Below are positions 1 through 10,140 of a DNA stretch of 64,000 nt, in pieces. The position numbers and the translations under genes were made by a program. The notes beneath the pieces were generated by a model. That model was not told the origin of the DNA. It did no database searches and was given only the letters and a program-made list of their open reading frames with translations. Source of the stretch: an uncultured Elioraea sp. (GTDB taxonomy: Bacteria > Pseudomonadota > Alphaproteobacteria > Acetobacterales > Acetobacteraceae); the NCBI GenBank assembly GCA_937928775.1, contig CALFVI010000038.1, forward strand, positions 16,213 to 80,212, written 5' to 3'. How positions within the stretch are numbered: the stretch's first letter is position 1; the number at the start of each line of letters is the position of its first letter.

Positions 1-112
1 GGCGCCACGCAGGCCCGAACGCGGCAGCGAGGCGAACGAAGCGCACCTGCGCCCCTCCGACGGTGAACGTCGGAAACACCGAAAGCATGAGGGGCGGCTG
101 ATCGCGTGGCAT
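1..112 (-). CDS. Glycosyltransferase family 4, N-terminal end only
   Basis: The minus-strand ATG at 112 opens a frame that runs off the left edge of the window. The 37 visible residues include FPTFTVGGAQVRF, which resembles the N-terminal Rossmann strand and GG loop of GT-B glycosyltransferases (usual form FPxFxxGGAQxR). A purine-rich AGGAGA lies about 11 bases upstream of the ATG, supporting this start. Members of the family transfer sugars from nucleotide donors during exopolysaccharide or lipopolysaccharide synthesis; the acceptor cannot be told from this fragment. The gene is divergent from the ureohydrolase gene that starts at 300. Confidence 0.6.
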   Translation of the reverse strand, partial: MPRDQPPLMLSVFPTFTVGGAQVRFVRLAAAFGPAWR

Positions 113-223
113 CGCAACTGCACTCTCCTGCGAAGCAGAGAAGCGAACGCGACCGCCCCTGTCCAGGAGCAACCGAACACCCGATGGTCCGCACGTTGCG
201 TCGGCTTGCCGCGGCCAATTTCG

Positions 224-249
224 CCGGTCACGATATATCCGGTCACGAT
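224..249. repeat. 11-bp direct repeat upstream of speB
   Basis: CCGGTCACGAT occurs at 224-234 and again at 239-249, a 15-base period, 50-75 bases upstream of the ureohydrolase start in the 187-base divergent intergenic region. Repeats of this kind are often operators; no regulator gene is adjacent. The rest of 113-299 shows nothing else recognisable. Confidence 0.35.
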
Positions 250-299
250 CCCGAGGAACGCTGCATCGCAAGAGACCAGGAGAGGACAGAACCAGCCCC

Positions 300-1322
300 A
301 TGACCGACCCGCCACCCGCCAGCACTTCCAAGGCAGAGACGCGCGCGGAACAGATCGCCCGCGTACACTACACTGAAGACGGGCGTCGGCGCTGGCCGTT
401 CGAGGGGGTTGCAACCCTGCTCGACGCTCCGCTCGACGAGGCGGCAGCAAAGAATCCCGCAGCCTCCTCGCTCGACATCGCCCTCCTTGGCGTGCCGTTC
501 GATCTCGGCGTCACCAATCGCCCCGGCGCACGCCTCGGGCCGCGGACGGTGCGCTCGGTCGAACGGATCGGTCCGTACGAACCCGTGCTCGATCTCGTCC
601 CCCTTGCCCTCGCGCGCGTTGCCGACATCGGAGACATCCCCCTCCCCTCACGCTACGGGCTCGAACGCTGTCACGAGGCGATCGAGGCCTTCATCGGTCG
701 TCTCGCGGCGGCCGGCATCCGACCACTCGTCGTCGGCGGGGACCATTCCATCACAGGGCCCATTCTGAAGGCGCTCGGCCGCGGCCGCCCCTTGGGCCTG
801 ATCCAGATCGACGCCCATGCCGACACCGCTGGCCCCCTTGAAGGCACGGGCGGGCACCATGGCGCGCCCTTCCGTGAAGCCGCCGTCGCTGGCGTTCTTG
901 ATCCGAAACGCACGATCCAGATCGGCATTCGCGGCGGCGCGACGTGGCTGTGGGAATATTCGCATGAGTCGGGCATGACCGTCGTGCCGATGCACGAGGT
1001 CGAGACGCTGGGCATCGCCGGCGTGATTGCGCGCGCGCGCGCCGTGGTCGGCGACGGCCCCTGCTATCTCTCCTTCGACATCGACGCGCTCGACCCCGCC
1101 TTCGCTCCGGGGACCGGCACGCCGGAGGTCGGTGGGTTCACGACGCGCGAGGCAATCGCGCTCCTGAGGGGCCTGGCGGGGCTCGACATCCTTGCGGGCG
1201 ACGTGGTCGAAGTGGCCCCGCAATACGACCCCACCACCGTCACCGCACAGGCCGCAGCGCAGCTCCTGTTCCAGATCCTCTGCCTGATGGTGAAGGCCCC
1301 CTCGTTCCGCCCGCGTACCTGA
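300..1322 (+). CDS. speB: Agmatinase/guanidino-acid ureohydrolase
   Basis: A 340-residue member of the arginase/agmatinase/formiminoglutamase family, which hydrolyses a guanidino compound to urea and an amine using two manganese ions. The metal ligands are visible: GGDHS at residues 146-150, DAHAD at 171-175 and FDIDALDP near residue 250. The N terminus is about 40 residues longer than a minimal agmatinase. The start follows an AGGAGAGG about 14 bases upstream. Family-level substrate calls are unreliable, so 4-guanidinobutyrase or another guanidino-acid hydrolase is equally possible. The broken amino-acid ABC transporter immediately downstream suggests the pair once handled uptake and breakdown of arginine or agmatine-like compounds (inference). 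Confidence 0.82.
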   Translation: MTDPPPASTSKAETRAEQIARVHYTEDGRRRWPFEGVATLLDAPLDEAAAKNPAASSLDIALLGVPFDLGVTNRPGARLGPRTVRSVERIGPYEPVLDLVPLALARVADIGDIPLPSRYGLERCHEAIEAFIGRLAAAGIRPLVVGGDHSITGPILKALGRGRPLGLIQIDAHADTAGPLEGTGGHHGAPFREAAVAGVLDPKRTIQIGIRGGATWLWEYSHESGMTVVPMHEVETLGIAGVIARARAVVGDGPCYLSFDIDALDPAFAPGTGTPEVGGFTTREAIALLRGLAGLDILAGDVVEVAPQYDPTTVTAQAAAQLLFQILCLMVKAPSFRPRT

Positions 1323-1360
1323 TGCGCGCTTGCGCGGCGACGGCAACGCGCTGGGCTTAA

Positions 1361-2114
<754 letters not shown>

Positions 2115-2154
2115 AGCGGAATCGTCAGAGCGGCGTCGAAGGATCAAAACCTGC

Positions 2155-2490
2155 CTACGCCACAGGCTCGGCCGTCTCTGCCCTGACCCAGGCGAGGAAC
2201 TCGGCATCCCCGCCTGCTGCGGGCAGGGCAAGGATGGCAGGAAGCGAGTACGACGACAGAGCGCGAACGCATGCCGTGACGGCGGAAAGGCGCGACCGCG
2301 TGGTTTTGGCGATCAACGCGCTCTCCGCGCTTTCCTCGAGCCTGCCCTGCCAGCGGTAGATCGCCGTGTGGGAAGCGAGCACGTTGACGCACGCGGCGAG
2401 CCGTTGCTCGACGAGCGTGCGGCCGATGCGCTTTGCCTCTTCCGCGGTCGCCGCAGTGACGTAGACGAGCAGAACCTCATTCTCCCCCAT
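2155..2490 (-). CDS. cutA: Divalent-cation tolerance protein CutA
   Basis: A 111-residue protein of the trimeric CutA1 family (ferredoxin-like, PII-like fold). Family hallmarks are VYVTAATAEEAKRIGRTL near the N terminus, RLAACVNV around residue 30 and the IYRWQGRLEES segment. The C terminus is slightly diverged: the usual VxAxxIxxGN(P)xYLxW region appears as LPAILALPAAGGDAEFLAW. CutA is linked to copper and other divalent cation tolerance in E. coli, but its biochemical role is unresolved. It lies directly downstream of alaS on the same strand with a 15-base gap, so it is probably the last gene of that transcript. Confidence 0.9.
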   Translation of the reverse strand: MGENEVLLVYVTAATAEEAKRIGRTLVEQRLAACVNVLASHTAIYRWQGRLEESAESALIAKTTRSRLSAVTACVRALSSYSLPAILALPAAGGDAEFLAWVRAETAEPVA

Positions 2491-2505
2491 CGCGGTCGCC
2501 TCTCC

Positions 2506-5175
2506 TTAGCCGGCAAAGGCGGGTGCCGCGGCGAGTGTGGCGCGCACGGCCTCGAGCGCCGCCTCCGCCTTGTCGCCCTCAGGCCCGCCCGACTGTGCCA
2601 TGTCGGGACGGCCGCCACCGCCCTTGCCGCCGACTGCGGCGGCCGCCGCGCGCACGAGTTCGACTGCAGAGAAGCGTGGCGTCAGGTCAGGCGACACCGC
2701 GACCACGATCGAGGCCTTGCCGTCCATCGGCGAGACGAGTGCGACCACACCGGAGCCGAGGCTCCGGCGCAGCTCGTCCGCGAGGCCCTTCAGATCCTTC
2801 GGCGCCACCTCAACGATACGTCCAAGGAACGAAATGGAGCCGATTCGTTCCAGCCCTGCCGCTACACCTACGGCACTTGTGGCAAGCTTGCGACGCAGGT
2901 CGGTGACCTCGCTCTCGAGCCGGCGCTTTTCGTCGATGAGCGCCTCCACACGTGCCGGCACCTCGGACGGTGGGGCGCGAAGAGCAACCGCGACCAACAG
3001 CAATGCGCGTTCCATTGCCGCGACATGCGCCAGCGCCGCCTCGCCAGCGACCGCCTCGATGCGACGCACACCCGCCGACACCGCACCTTCGGACACAATC
3101 TTGAACAGCCCGATATCGCCAGTCGCGCGCACATGCGTCCCGCCGCAGAGTTCGACCGAATAGAGCCCACCGCGCGCCGTCGCCTCGGGATCCGAGCCCA
3201 TCGAGACAACCCGCACCTCCTCGCCGTACTTCTCGCCGAACAGCGCGAGAGCACCCTGCTTCACCGCCTCGTCTGGCGTCATCAGCCGGGTGACGACGGG
3301 AGCATTCTCGCGCACGCGCGCGTTCACCTCCGCCTCCACCCAGGCGAGCTCCTCAAACGTGATCGGCTTCGGGTGGCTGATGTCGAACCGCAGCCGATCT
3401 GGCGCGACGAGCGACCCCTTCTGAGCCACGTGAAGCCCCAAGCGGCGCCGAAGCGCCTCGTGCAGAAGATGCGTGGCGGAGTGATGGGCGCGGATTGCTG
3501 TGCGTCGCGCATGGTCGATTTCCGCCACCACGGCCTGACCGACGCGGGCGATCCCCTGCTTCACGCGCCCCTGGTGCACGAACAGATCGCCAAGTTTTTT
3601 CTGCGTGTCCGTGATCTCAATGACCAAGCCGTCCTGCGTGCGGATCGTTCCGGTATCACCCACCTGCCCGCCTGACTCGCCATAGAACGGTGTCTGATTG
3701 AGCAGGATGGCGACCTCATCGCCGCCCCGCGCCTCGTTGACCGGCTGGCCATTGGCAACGATGGCACGAATCTCGGCTTCTGCCATCTCCGCCGTGTAGC
3801 CGAGGAACTCGGTGGCGCCGAGTTTCTCCTTGAGGTCAAACCACACAGCCTCCGTCGCTGCCTCGCCGGAACCCACCCAGGCCGCGCGGGCACGCGCGCG
3901 CTGCTCCGCCATCGCGCGTTCGAAGCCCTCGACATCGACCCCGCGGCCTTCCGCCTTCAGCGCATCCTGGGTGAGATCCAGGGGAAAACCGTAAGTGTCA
4001 TACAAGCGGAAGGCGACCTCACCCGGCAGCGGCACGCCGCGCGGCAATTTCGCTGTCTCCTCGGCGAGGAGATGCAGTCCGCGCTCCAGCATTGCACGGA
4101 ACCGCGTCTCCTCCGTGCGCAGGGTTTCGGTGATCAGAGCCTCCGCCCGGCCGAGTTCGGGGTAAGCGACGCCCATCTGGCGGATCAGGGCCGGCACGAG
4201 GCGCCACATCAGGGGTTCGCGCACGCCCATCAGATGCGCATGGCGCATGGCACGCCGCATGATTCGGCGCAGCACGTAGCCCCGCCCCTCGTTGGAGGGA
4301 AGCACCCCGTCCGCGATCAGGAAACAGGAGGCGCGGAGATGATCCGCCACCACGCGATGGCTGATTCGGTGCGGCCCGTCCGGGTCGGTGCCCGAGGCCT
4401 CGGCGGAGGCGAGGATGAGGGCGCGCAGCGTATCGGTATCGTAATTGTCGTGCTTGCCCTGCAGGATCGCCGCCGTCCGCTCAAGCCCCATGCCAGTGTC
4501 GATCGAGGGCTTGGGCAGCCGAACGCGCCGCCCGTCCGGCAGCTGTTCGTACTGCATGAAGACGAGGTTCCAGATTTCGATGAACCGATCGCCATCGGCA
4601 TCCGCGCTGCCCGGCGGCCCGCCCGGGATTTCGGGCCCGTGGTCGTAGAAGATCTCGGAACATGGCCCGCAGGGGCCGGTGTCGCCCATCGCCCAGAAAT
4701 TGTCGGCGGTGGCGATGCGGATGATACGCTCGTCCGGCAGCCCCGAAACCTTGCGCCAGGCTTCCGCCGCCTCGTCATCGTCGTGGTAGATGGTGACGAG
4801 GAGCCGCTCCTTCGGCAGGCCGAACTCTCGCCTGACAAGGGTCCAGGCGAGTTCGATCGCGACATCCTTGAAATAGTCGCCGAAACTGAAATTGCCCAGC
4901 ATTTCGAAGAAGGTGTGATGACGAGCCGTGTAGCCGACATTGTCGAGATCGTTGTGCTTTCCGCCCGCGCGGACGCATTTTTGCGCCGTCACCGCGCGCG
5001 TGTAGGGGCGGTGTTCGAGCCCGGTGAATACGTTCTTGAACTGCACCATCCCCGCATTGGTGAACATCAAGGTCGGGTCGTTGCGCGGGACGAGCGGGGA
5101 ACTCTCCACCACCGTGTGGCCGTGGCGACGGAAGAAGTCGAGGAAAGCGGCGCGGATGTCGTTCGAGGAAGGCAT
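2506..5175 (-). CDS. alaS: Alanyl-tRNA synthetase
   Basis: An 889-residue class IIc synthetase that charges tRNA-Ala and edits mischarged Ser and Gly. Visible parts in order: catalytic domain from [15 protein letters not shown] with [10 protein letters not shown] and the [12 protein letters not shown] region; the tRNA-recognition middle; the editing domain with zinc-type [13 protein letters not shown] and the distal [10 protein letters not shown]; and the C-Ala domain ending in [13 protein letters not shown]. The ATG at 5175 was chosen because homologues begin with this motif. An ATG at 5199 (MARDYFRR extension) with a weak GAAGG is an alternative. The frame stays open upstream to 5598, but only because of a frameshift in the neighbouring deaminase gene. 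Confidence 0.97.
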   Translation of the reverse strand: MPSSNDIRAAFLDFFRRHGHTVVESSPLVPRNDPTLMFTNAGMVQFKNVFTGLEHRPYTRAVTAQKCVRAGGKHNDLDNVGYTARHHTFFEMLGNFSFGDYFKDVAIELAWTLVRREFGLPKERLLVTIYHDDDEAAEAWRKVSGLPDERIIRIATADNFWAMGDTGPCGPCSEIFYDHGPEIPGGPPGSADADGDRFIEIWNLVFMQYEQLPDGRRVRLPKPSIDTGMGLERTAAILQGKHDNYDTDTLRALILASAEASGTDPDGPHRISHRVVADHLRASCFLIADGVLPSNEGRGYVLRRIMRRAMRHAHLMGVREPLMWRLVPALIRQMGVAYPELGRAEALITETLRTEETRFRAMLERGLHLLAEETAKLPRGVPLPGEVAFRLYDTYGFPLDLTQDALKAEGRGVDVEGFERAMAEQRARARAAWVGSGEAATEAVWFDLKEKLGATEFLGYTAEMAEAEIRAIVANGQPVNEARGGDEVAILLNQTPFYGESGGQVGDTGTIRTQDGLVIEITDTQKKLGDLFVHQGRVKQGIARVGQAVVAEIDHARRTAIRAHHSATHLLHEALRRRLGLHVAQKGSLVAPDRLRFDISHPKPITFEELAWVEAEVNARVRENAPVVTRLMTPDEAVKQGALALFGEKYGEEVRVVSMGSDPEATARGGLYSVELCGGTHVRATGDIGLFKIVSEGAVSAGVRRIEAVAGEAALAHVAAMERALLLVAVALRAPPSEVPARVEALIDEKRRLESEVTDLRRKLATSAVGVAAGLERIGSISFLGRIVEVAPKDLKGLADELRRSLGSGVVALVSPMDGKASIVVAVSPDLTPRFSAVELVRAAAAAVGGKGGGGRPDMAQSGGPEGDKAEAALEAVRATLAAAPAFAG

Positions 5176-5243
5176 GCGACGAAAATAGTCCCGTGCCATC
5201 GCCGCCGAAAGGCCTTCGGGAGACAGGTTAGAAGGGGTGTTCG

Positions 5244-5598
5244 TCAACGGTGATAGGGGGCGGGAAGCAGCGAGGCTATCGCCAGCCGCCCGCGCCCGCG
5301 CAGGATCACAGTCCGCCGCATGGTCGAACAGGTGTTGGCAGCAGAGCCCGCAGGGTGAAACGACGGCGATCCGGCCTTGTTCGTCGGGCCTCCGGTGGCG
5401 CACCGCGACCACTGCCTCAATGGTGCTCTCTCCGCCCATGACCGCCGCGCCGACTGCCACCACCTCGGCGCAGACCGCCGCCCTGCCGACAGTCGCATCG
5501 AGATTGACCGCCGCGTAGATGCGCCCCGTGGCGCCGCGCCCCCCAGTGTGGCGGCCATAGCGATAGCGCTGGCGTACGGCATCCACAGCCGCTTCCAC
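5244..5598 (-). pseudogene. Cytidine deaminase-like gene with a frameshift
   Basis: Reading from the GTG at 5598 gives a cytidine/blasticidin-S deaminase-type fold: [20 protein letters not shown] with the CAE zinc/proton-shuttle motif, and [11 protein letters not shown] with the PCxxC zinc pair. About 95 residues in, near 5310, the family C terminus ([20 protein letters not shown], ending with TGA at 5244-5246) is found one frame over. A net +1 or -2 indel therefore separates the two parts. Unshifted, translation misses the stop and runs in frame into alaS. Family members deaminate cytidine or related nucleosides. It lies between recA and alaS and is probably co-transcribed with them. A sequencing indel is the alternative explanation. 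Confidence 0.75.
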
Positions 5599-5683
5599 GA
5601 GCGCCCGGTCGGCCGCTCAGAGGAGAGGCGCGAGAGAACCTTCGGCCTTCACGGCCGCTGCAGCCGAAAGAGACGGAAGCCGC

Positions 5684-6718
<1,035 letters not shown>

Positions 6719-6959
6719 GCCGGCCTCTGTCACCTCTGCCTGCCGGGGATGCAACACTCGGTCGCGCAATCGCCCCGCCTCGTACATTGTCTCATAGCAT
6801 GGGTGTGGGGCGGCGTCGCCGGATCTGCGAGTCGGCGACGGCCGGGGCCGGCGGTCGGAGTGCGGCCGCGGCTTTGTGTCACAGATGCGTGAAGCCAACC
6901 GACGGGAGGCGATATTGATCCAGCGCAACGCTTTCGAAACCCTTTTTCTCCATAAGGGA
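6719..6959. other. recA upstream region without a visible LexA box
   Basis: Noncoding. I searched both strands for GAAC-N7-GAAC or GTTC-N7-GTTC and found neither within 250 bases of the recA start. There is no convincing -35/-10 pair either. Several frames are open here, but none has recognisable protein content. Confidence 0.4.
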
Positions 6960-7074
6960 ATGCAACGGACCCACCACGGTCCTGGGCGCACGATCCGGTT
7001 TCTCCCCACCGCGATCGGCGCGGCAGCCAACATCACGCTGCCACTTGGGCGCGACCCCGGTCGCGCCTTTTTTT
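6960..7074 (+). ncRNA. Candidate structured small RNA or leader ending in an intrinsic terminator
   Basis: About 110 bases between recA and gldA hold successive hairpins on the plus strand. GGACC (6967-6971) pairs with GGTCC (6978-6982) around a CACCAC loop. A less regular GC-rich stem follows at 6984-7020. GGCAGC (7022-7027) pairs with GCTGCC (7037-7042). A strong terminator sits at 7048-7074. No plus-strand gene lies upstream for this terminator to serve, since recA runs the other way. The product is therefore either an independent small RNA or an attenuated leader of gldA, which begins 118 bases later. No clear promoter was identified and it does not resemble 4.5S, tmRNA or RNase P RNA. 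Confidence 0.4.
7048..7074 (+). terminator. Rho-independent terminator
   Basis: GGCGCGACC (7048-7056) and GGTCGCGCC (7059-7067) form a perfect stem followed directly by seven T residues (7068-7074). The T tract makes it directional on the plus strand. Confidence 0.85.
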
Positions 7075-7191
7075 CAGCTGCAGCGTCCTTGCGCCGCTGG
7101 CCGCCCCGCGGCTTGAGACCGGAGCCAAGCAACCCCACGTGCCACAGGTGCGTGGCCCGGCCCAACACGAACCATCATGAGGAGGGACCCG

Positions 7192-8310
7192 ATGCTCACA
7201 ACAGCCATCTTCCCCGGCCGTTACGTGCAGGGCGACGGCGCGTTGTCTGTGCTCGGCGAGGAGCTCGCCCGCTTCGGAGAGCGCGCCTTCGCCGTCATGG
7301 ACCCCTTCGCTATGGCCTCGCTGCGCGAGGAGATTGAGGCGGGAATCGGCACCCACGTGCGCCTTTCAGCGGAGCGCTTCGCCGGCGAGTGCAGCGACGA
7401 GGAGATCGGGCGGCTGGCAGACGAGGCCCAGGCCGTCACCCCGCATGTCATCGTCGGCATCGGAGGCGGCAAGACGCTGGATACCGCGAAGGCGGTCGCG
7501 CACGCCCTTCGCCTCCCGGTCGCCATCGTGCCGACCATCGCCTCCACCGATGCGCCCTGCTCCGCTCTGTCTGTCATCTACACGCCCGACGGCGCGTTCA
7601 AACGCTACCTCTTCCTGCCGCGCAACCCCGACCTCGTGCTGGTCGACACCGGTGTGATCGCACGCGCCCCGGTGCGTTTCCTGGTCGCCGGCATGGGCGA
7701 CGCGCTCTCCACCTGGTTCGAGGCCGAGGATTGCCGGGTAAAGCGGGGGACGAACATGACCGGCCGGCTTGGGCCGATGACCGCCTATGCGCTCGCCCGA
7801 CTCTGCTACGACACGCTCCTGAAGTATGGCGTACTGGCCAAGGCAGCCTGCGCGCGCAAGGTGGTCACCCCCGCCCTCGAGCACATTGTCGAAGCCAACA
7901 CGCTGCTCTCGGGGCTTGGCTTCGAGTCGGGCGGTCTGTCGGCCGCACATGCCATCCACAACGGACTGACAGCGCTGCACGAGACCCACGCCTCCTGGCA
8001 CGGCGAGAAGGTGGCGATCGGCACGCTTGCCCTGCTCATGCTCGCCGATCGTTCGCCCGCCCTGATCGACGAAGTGTTCGGCTTCTGCGAGCAAGTGGGG
8101 CTGCCCACCACGCTTGCCCAGATCGGGCTCGGCGACGCCGAAGAGACGGCACTGATGCGCGTGGCAGAACGCGCCTGTGCCGAAGGCGAGACGATCTGGA
8201 ACATGCCGCACGAGGTGAGCCCCCGCCGAGTCGTCGCCGCCCTGCGTGCTGTGGACGAGGAGGGGCGCAGGCGCGCCAAGCTGGCGCAACTGCCCGCCGC
8301 AGCGGAGTAG
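7192..8310 (+). CDS. gldA: Glycerol dehydrogenase
   Basis: A 372-residue iron/zinc-type alcohol dehydrogenase very close to E. coli GldA, which oxidises glycerol to dihydroxyacetone with NAD. Visible signatures: N-terminal FPGRYVQGDGAL, the NAD loop GIGGGKTLDTAKA near residue 92, IASTDAPCSALSVIYT, GDALSTWFEA, and metal-binding FESGGLSAAHAIHNGLTAL with WHGEKVA. The ATG at 7192 is preferred over the one at 7177 because GAGGAGGG lies 6-7 bases in front of it and homologues start at this point. No dihydroxyacetone kinase gene is present nearby. Confidence 0.95.
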   Translation: MLTTAIFPGRYVQGDGALSVLGEELARFGERAFAVMDPFAMASLREEIEAGIGTHVRLSAERFAGECSDEEIGRLADEAQAVTPHVIVGIGGGKTLDTAKAVAHALRLPVAIVPTIASTDAPCSALSVIYTPDGAFKRYLFLPRNPDLVLVDTGVIARAPVRFLVAGMGDALSTWFEAEDCRVKRGTNMTGRLGPMTAYALARLCYDTLLKYGVLAKAACARKVVTPALEHIVEANTLLSGLGFESGGLSAAHAIHNGLTALHETHASWHGEKVAIGTLALLMLADRSPALIDEVFGFCEQVGLPTTLAQIGLGDAEETALMRVAERACAEGETIWNMPHEVSPRRVVAALRAVDEEGRRRAKLAQLPAAAE

Positions 8311-8406
8311 CGGCCGTAAGGCGGAGCGCGATGGGCGCGCGCTCCCCCCCCTTGCGCGGCGCTTCGCCCAGGCGCACTCCGGACCTGCGAACCGGAGATT
8401 TCGCCC

Positions 8407-8808
8407 ATGGACGTCGACGACCCCGACACGCTCGCAGAAGCCCGCACCGTGCTCGACCGCTACGAGGCGGCGCTGATAGCGAACGACGTCGCCGTGCTCG
8501 ACCAACTCTGTTGGGATGATCCGCGCGGCGTCCGTTTCGGGGTCGGTGAAATCTTGCCGGATGCCGACGCCATTCAATGCTTCCGCCAGTCCCGCGCCGG
8601 CACCGGCTACCCGCAGCGGGAGCGGCTGGAAACGCTGATCACCGCCTTCGGGCGTGATCTCGCCGTCACCAACATCGTCTTCCGCCGCCTCGCCGACGGC
8701 ACGATCGGGAGGGAGACGAAAATTCTCGCCCCCCTGCCGGGGCTCGGCTGGCGCATCGTCTCCGCCCACGTCTCGCTCACGCCGCCCGGCACGGCGATCG
8801 AGCGCTGA
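8407..8808 (+). CDS. AtzH-like/HpxZ-like protein (DUF3225, NTF2 fold)
   Basis: A 133-residue protein whose layout (ALIANDVAVLDQLCWDDP, RFGVGEILPDADAI, GRETKILAPLPGLGWRIVSAHVS) matches the SnoaL/NTF2-fold family called AtzH-like or HpxZ. In other bacteria these small proteins are encoded with amidases of the AtzE/HpxW type that act in cyanuric acid or oxalurate breakdown. No amidase gene is adjacent here; instead it ends 9 bases before a DadA-like oxidase and follows gldA on the same strand. The partner and substrate are therefore unknown. Confidence 0.75.
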   Translation: MDVDDPDTLAEARTVLDRYEAALIANDVAVLDQLCWDDPRGVRFGVGEILPDADAIQCFRQSRAGTGYPQRERLETLITAFGRDLAVTNIVFRRLADGTIGRETKILAPLPGLGWRIVSAHVSLTPPGTAIER

Positions 8809-8817
8809 GGAGCGCGG

Positions 8818-10080
8818 ATGTCGCGTCGGGTCGTCGTCATCGGCGCAGGCGCGGTCGGCGCGGCGTGTGCCTTCGTCCTCGCCCGCGAAGGCCATCGCGT
8901 TGTGCTGGTCGAGCCGGGGCCGCCGGGCGGCGCGCAGGCAGCTTCCCATGGCAACGCGGGCTGGATCAGCCCGGAAAGCGTGGTGCCCATCGCCACCCCT
9001 GGCCTGTGGCGAAAGGTCCCCCGCCTCCTCTCTGACCCCGAGGGGCCGCTGACGGTCCGCCCCCTTGCCCTGCCCGGCCTTCTGCCCTGGCTCTGGCGCT
9101 TCCTCACTGCCAACGCCACCGCCGAGCGCGCAACGCGCACGTCCCGTGCGCTTGCCGCCCTCCTGCACGATGCGGTCGACCGCCACCAGGCGCTCGCCGC
9201 CGAGGCGGGCTGCCCCGACCTCGTGGTGCGGTCGGGGCACCTCTACATCTGGCGCGACCGCGCCGCCTTTGAGACTGACCGCTTCGGCTGGGCACTGCGG
9301 CGTGCTGCCGGCGTGGTTTGGCGCGACCTCTCGGCAGAGGAGTTGGCGCAGGAGGAACCCGCCCTCTCCCGCGCTTGGCGCTTCGGCGTGCTGGTCGAAA
9401 CAGGCGGGCAGGTGTGCGATCCGTCGGCCCTGGTGAAGGCATATGTCGAGGCGGCGAGAAGGCTCGGCGCCGAGCACGTCTGCACGCGAGCCACCGGCTT
9501 TCGGCTCGAACATGGTCGGCTGCGCGCGGTGGAGACGGAGCGCGGGGCGATCGACGCGGATGCCGCTGTCATCGCAGCCGGTATCCGCTCAGGTGCCCTC
9601 GCGCGCGCCGCTGGAGACCGCATCCCTCTCGCCTCGGAACGCGGCTATCACGTGATGATCCGCGACCCCGAGGTTTCCGTCCGCACTCCGGTGATGGCGG
9701 CGGATGTGAAGGCGCCGCTGACGCCGATGACGGGAGGATTGCGCGTCGCCGGCCAGGTCGAGCTCGCAGCGATCGATGATCCGCCGGACTGGCGTCGCGC
9801 AGCCATCCTGGAGCGGGCGGCGGCGAGCCTCTTGCCCGGCCTGCCGCGGCCGCTGCCGCGCGAACGCGTCACGGTCTGGATGGGTCATCGCCCCTCCGTC
9901 GCCGATGGGCTGCCGGTGATCGGCGGCTCGCGCGCCTCCCCCGACATCCTCCTCGCCTTCGGCCATGGCCATGTCGGGCTCGCCGCCGCGCCGAAAACAG
10001 CCGCGCTGATTGCCGACCTTCTCGCCCATCGCCCTCCCTGCATCGACCTCGCACTCTATAGCCCAGCGCGTTTCCGCTGA
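8818..10080 (+). CDS. FAD-dependent D-amino-acid dehydrogenase-type oxidoreductase
   Basis: A 420-residue DAO-family flavoprotein. It opens with the dinucleotide-binding motif VVVIGAGAVGAACAFVLAREG and continues with the DadA-like segment ASHGNAGWISPESVVPIATPG, which places the FAD and substrate loop. The C terminus has the conserved WMGHRPSVADGLPVIGGS and AFGHGHVGLAAAPKTA. DadA proteins deaminate D-amino acids and pass electrons to quinones. Relatives oxidise other secondary amines such as hydroxyproline, so the substrate is not assigned. It follows the AtzH-like gene by 9 bases. A 6-bp inverted repeat (TGACGG/CCGTCA, 10078-10091) spans its stop codon. Confidence 0.85.
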   Translation: MSRRVVVIGAGAVGAACAFVLAREGHRVVLVEPGPPGGAQAASHGNAGWISPESVVPIATPGLWRKVPRLLSDPEGPLTVRPLALPGLLPWLWRFLTANATAERATRTSRALAALLHDAVDRHQALAAEAGCPDLVVRSGHLYIWRDRAAFETDRFGWALRRAAGVVWRDLSAEELAQEEPALSRAWRFGVLVETGGQVCDPSALVKAYVEAARRLGAEHVCTRATGFRLEHGRLRAVETERGAIDADAAVIAAGIRSGALARAAGDRIPLASERGYHVMIRDPEVSVRTPVMAADVKAPLTPMTGGLRVAGQVELAAIDDPPDWRRAAILERAAASLLPGLPRPLPRERVTVWMGHRPSVADGLPVIGGSRASPDILLAFGHGHVGLAAAPKTAALIADLLAHRPPCIDLALYSPARFR

Positions 10081-10140
10081 CGGAGCCGTCACTTCGCGCC
10101 GCACCGACCGCGCGTCACACTCATCGGCGAGGAGTGCCCG

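Noticed and set aside
2506..5598. A 1030-residue cytidine deaminase-alanyl-tRNA synthetase fusion protein
   Set aside because: The true deaminase C terminus with its own TGA at 5244 is present in another frame, so the open frame into alaS is the consequence of an indel.
6719..7168. A 150-residue N-terminal extension of RecA
   Set aside because: The frame is open but has no RecA-like or other recognisable sequence, and RecA proteins start at the MDKNRALDQ motif.
7366..9513. Long minus-strand open frame opposite gldA and the DadA-like gene
   Set aside because: It is an antisense frame favoured by high GC; the plus-strand genes have clear family motifs and the antisense translation has none.
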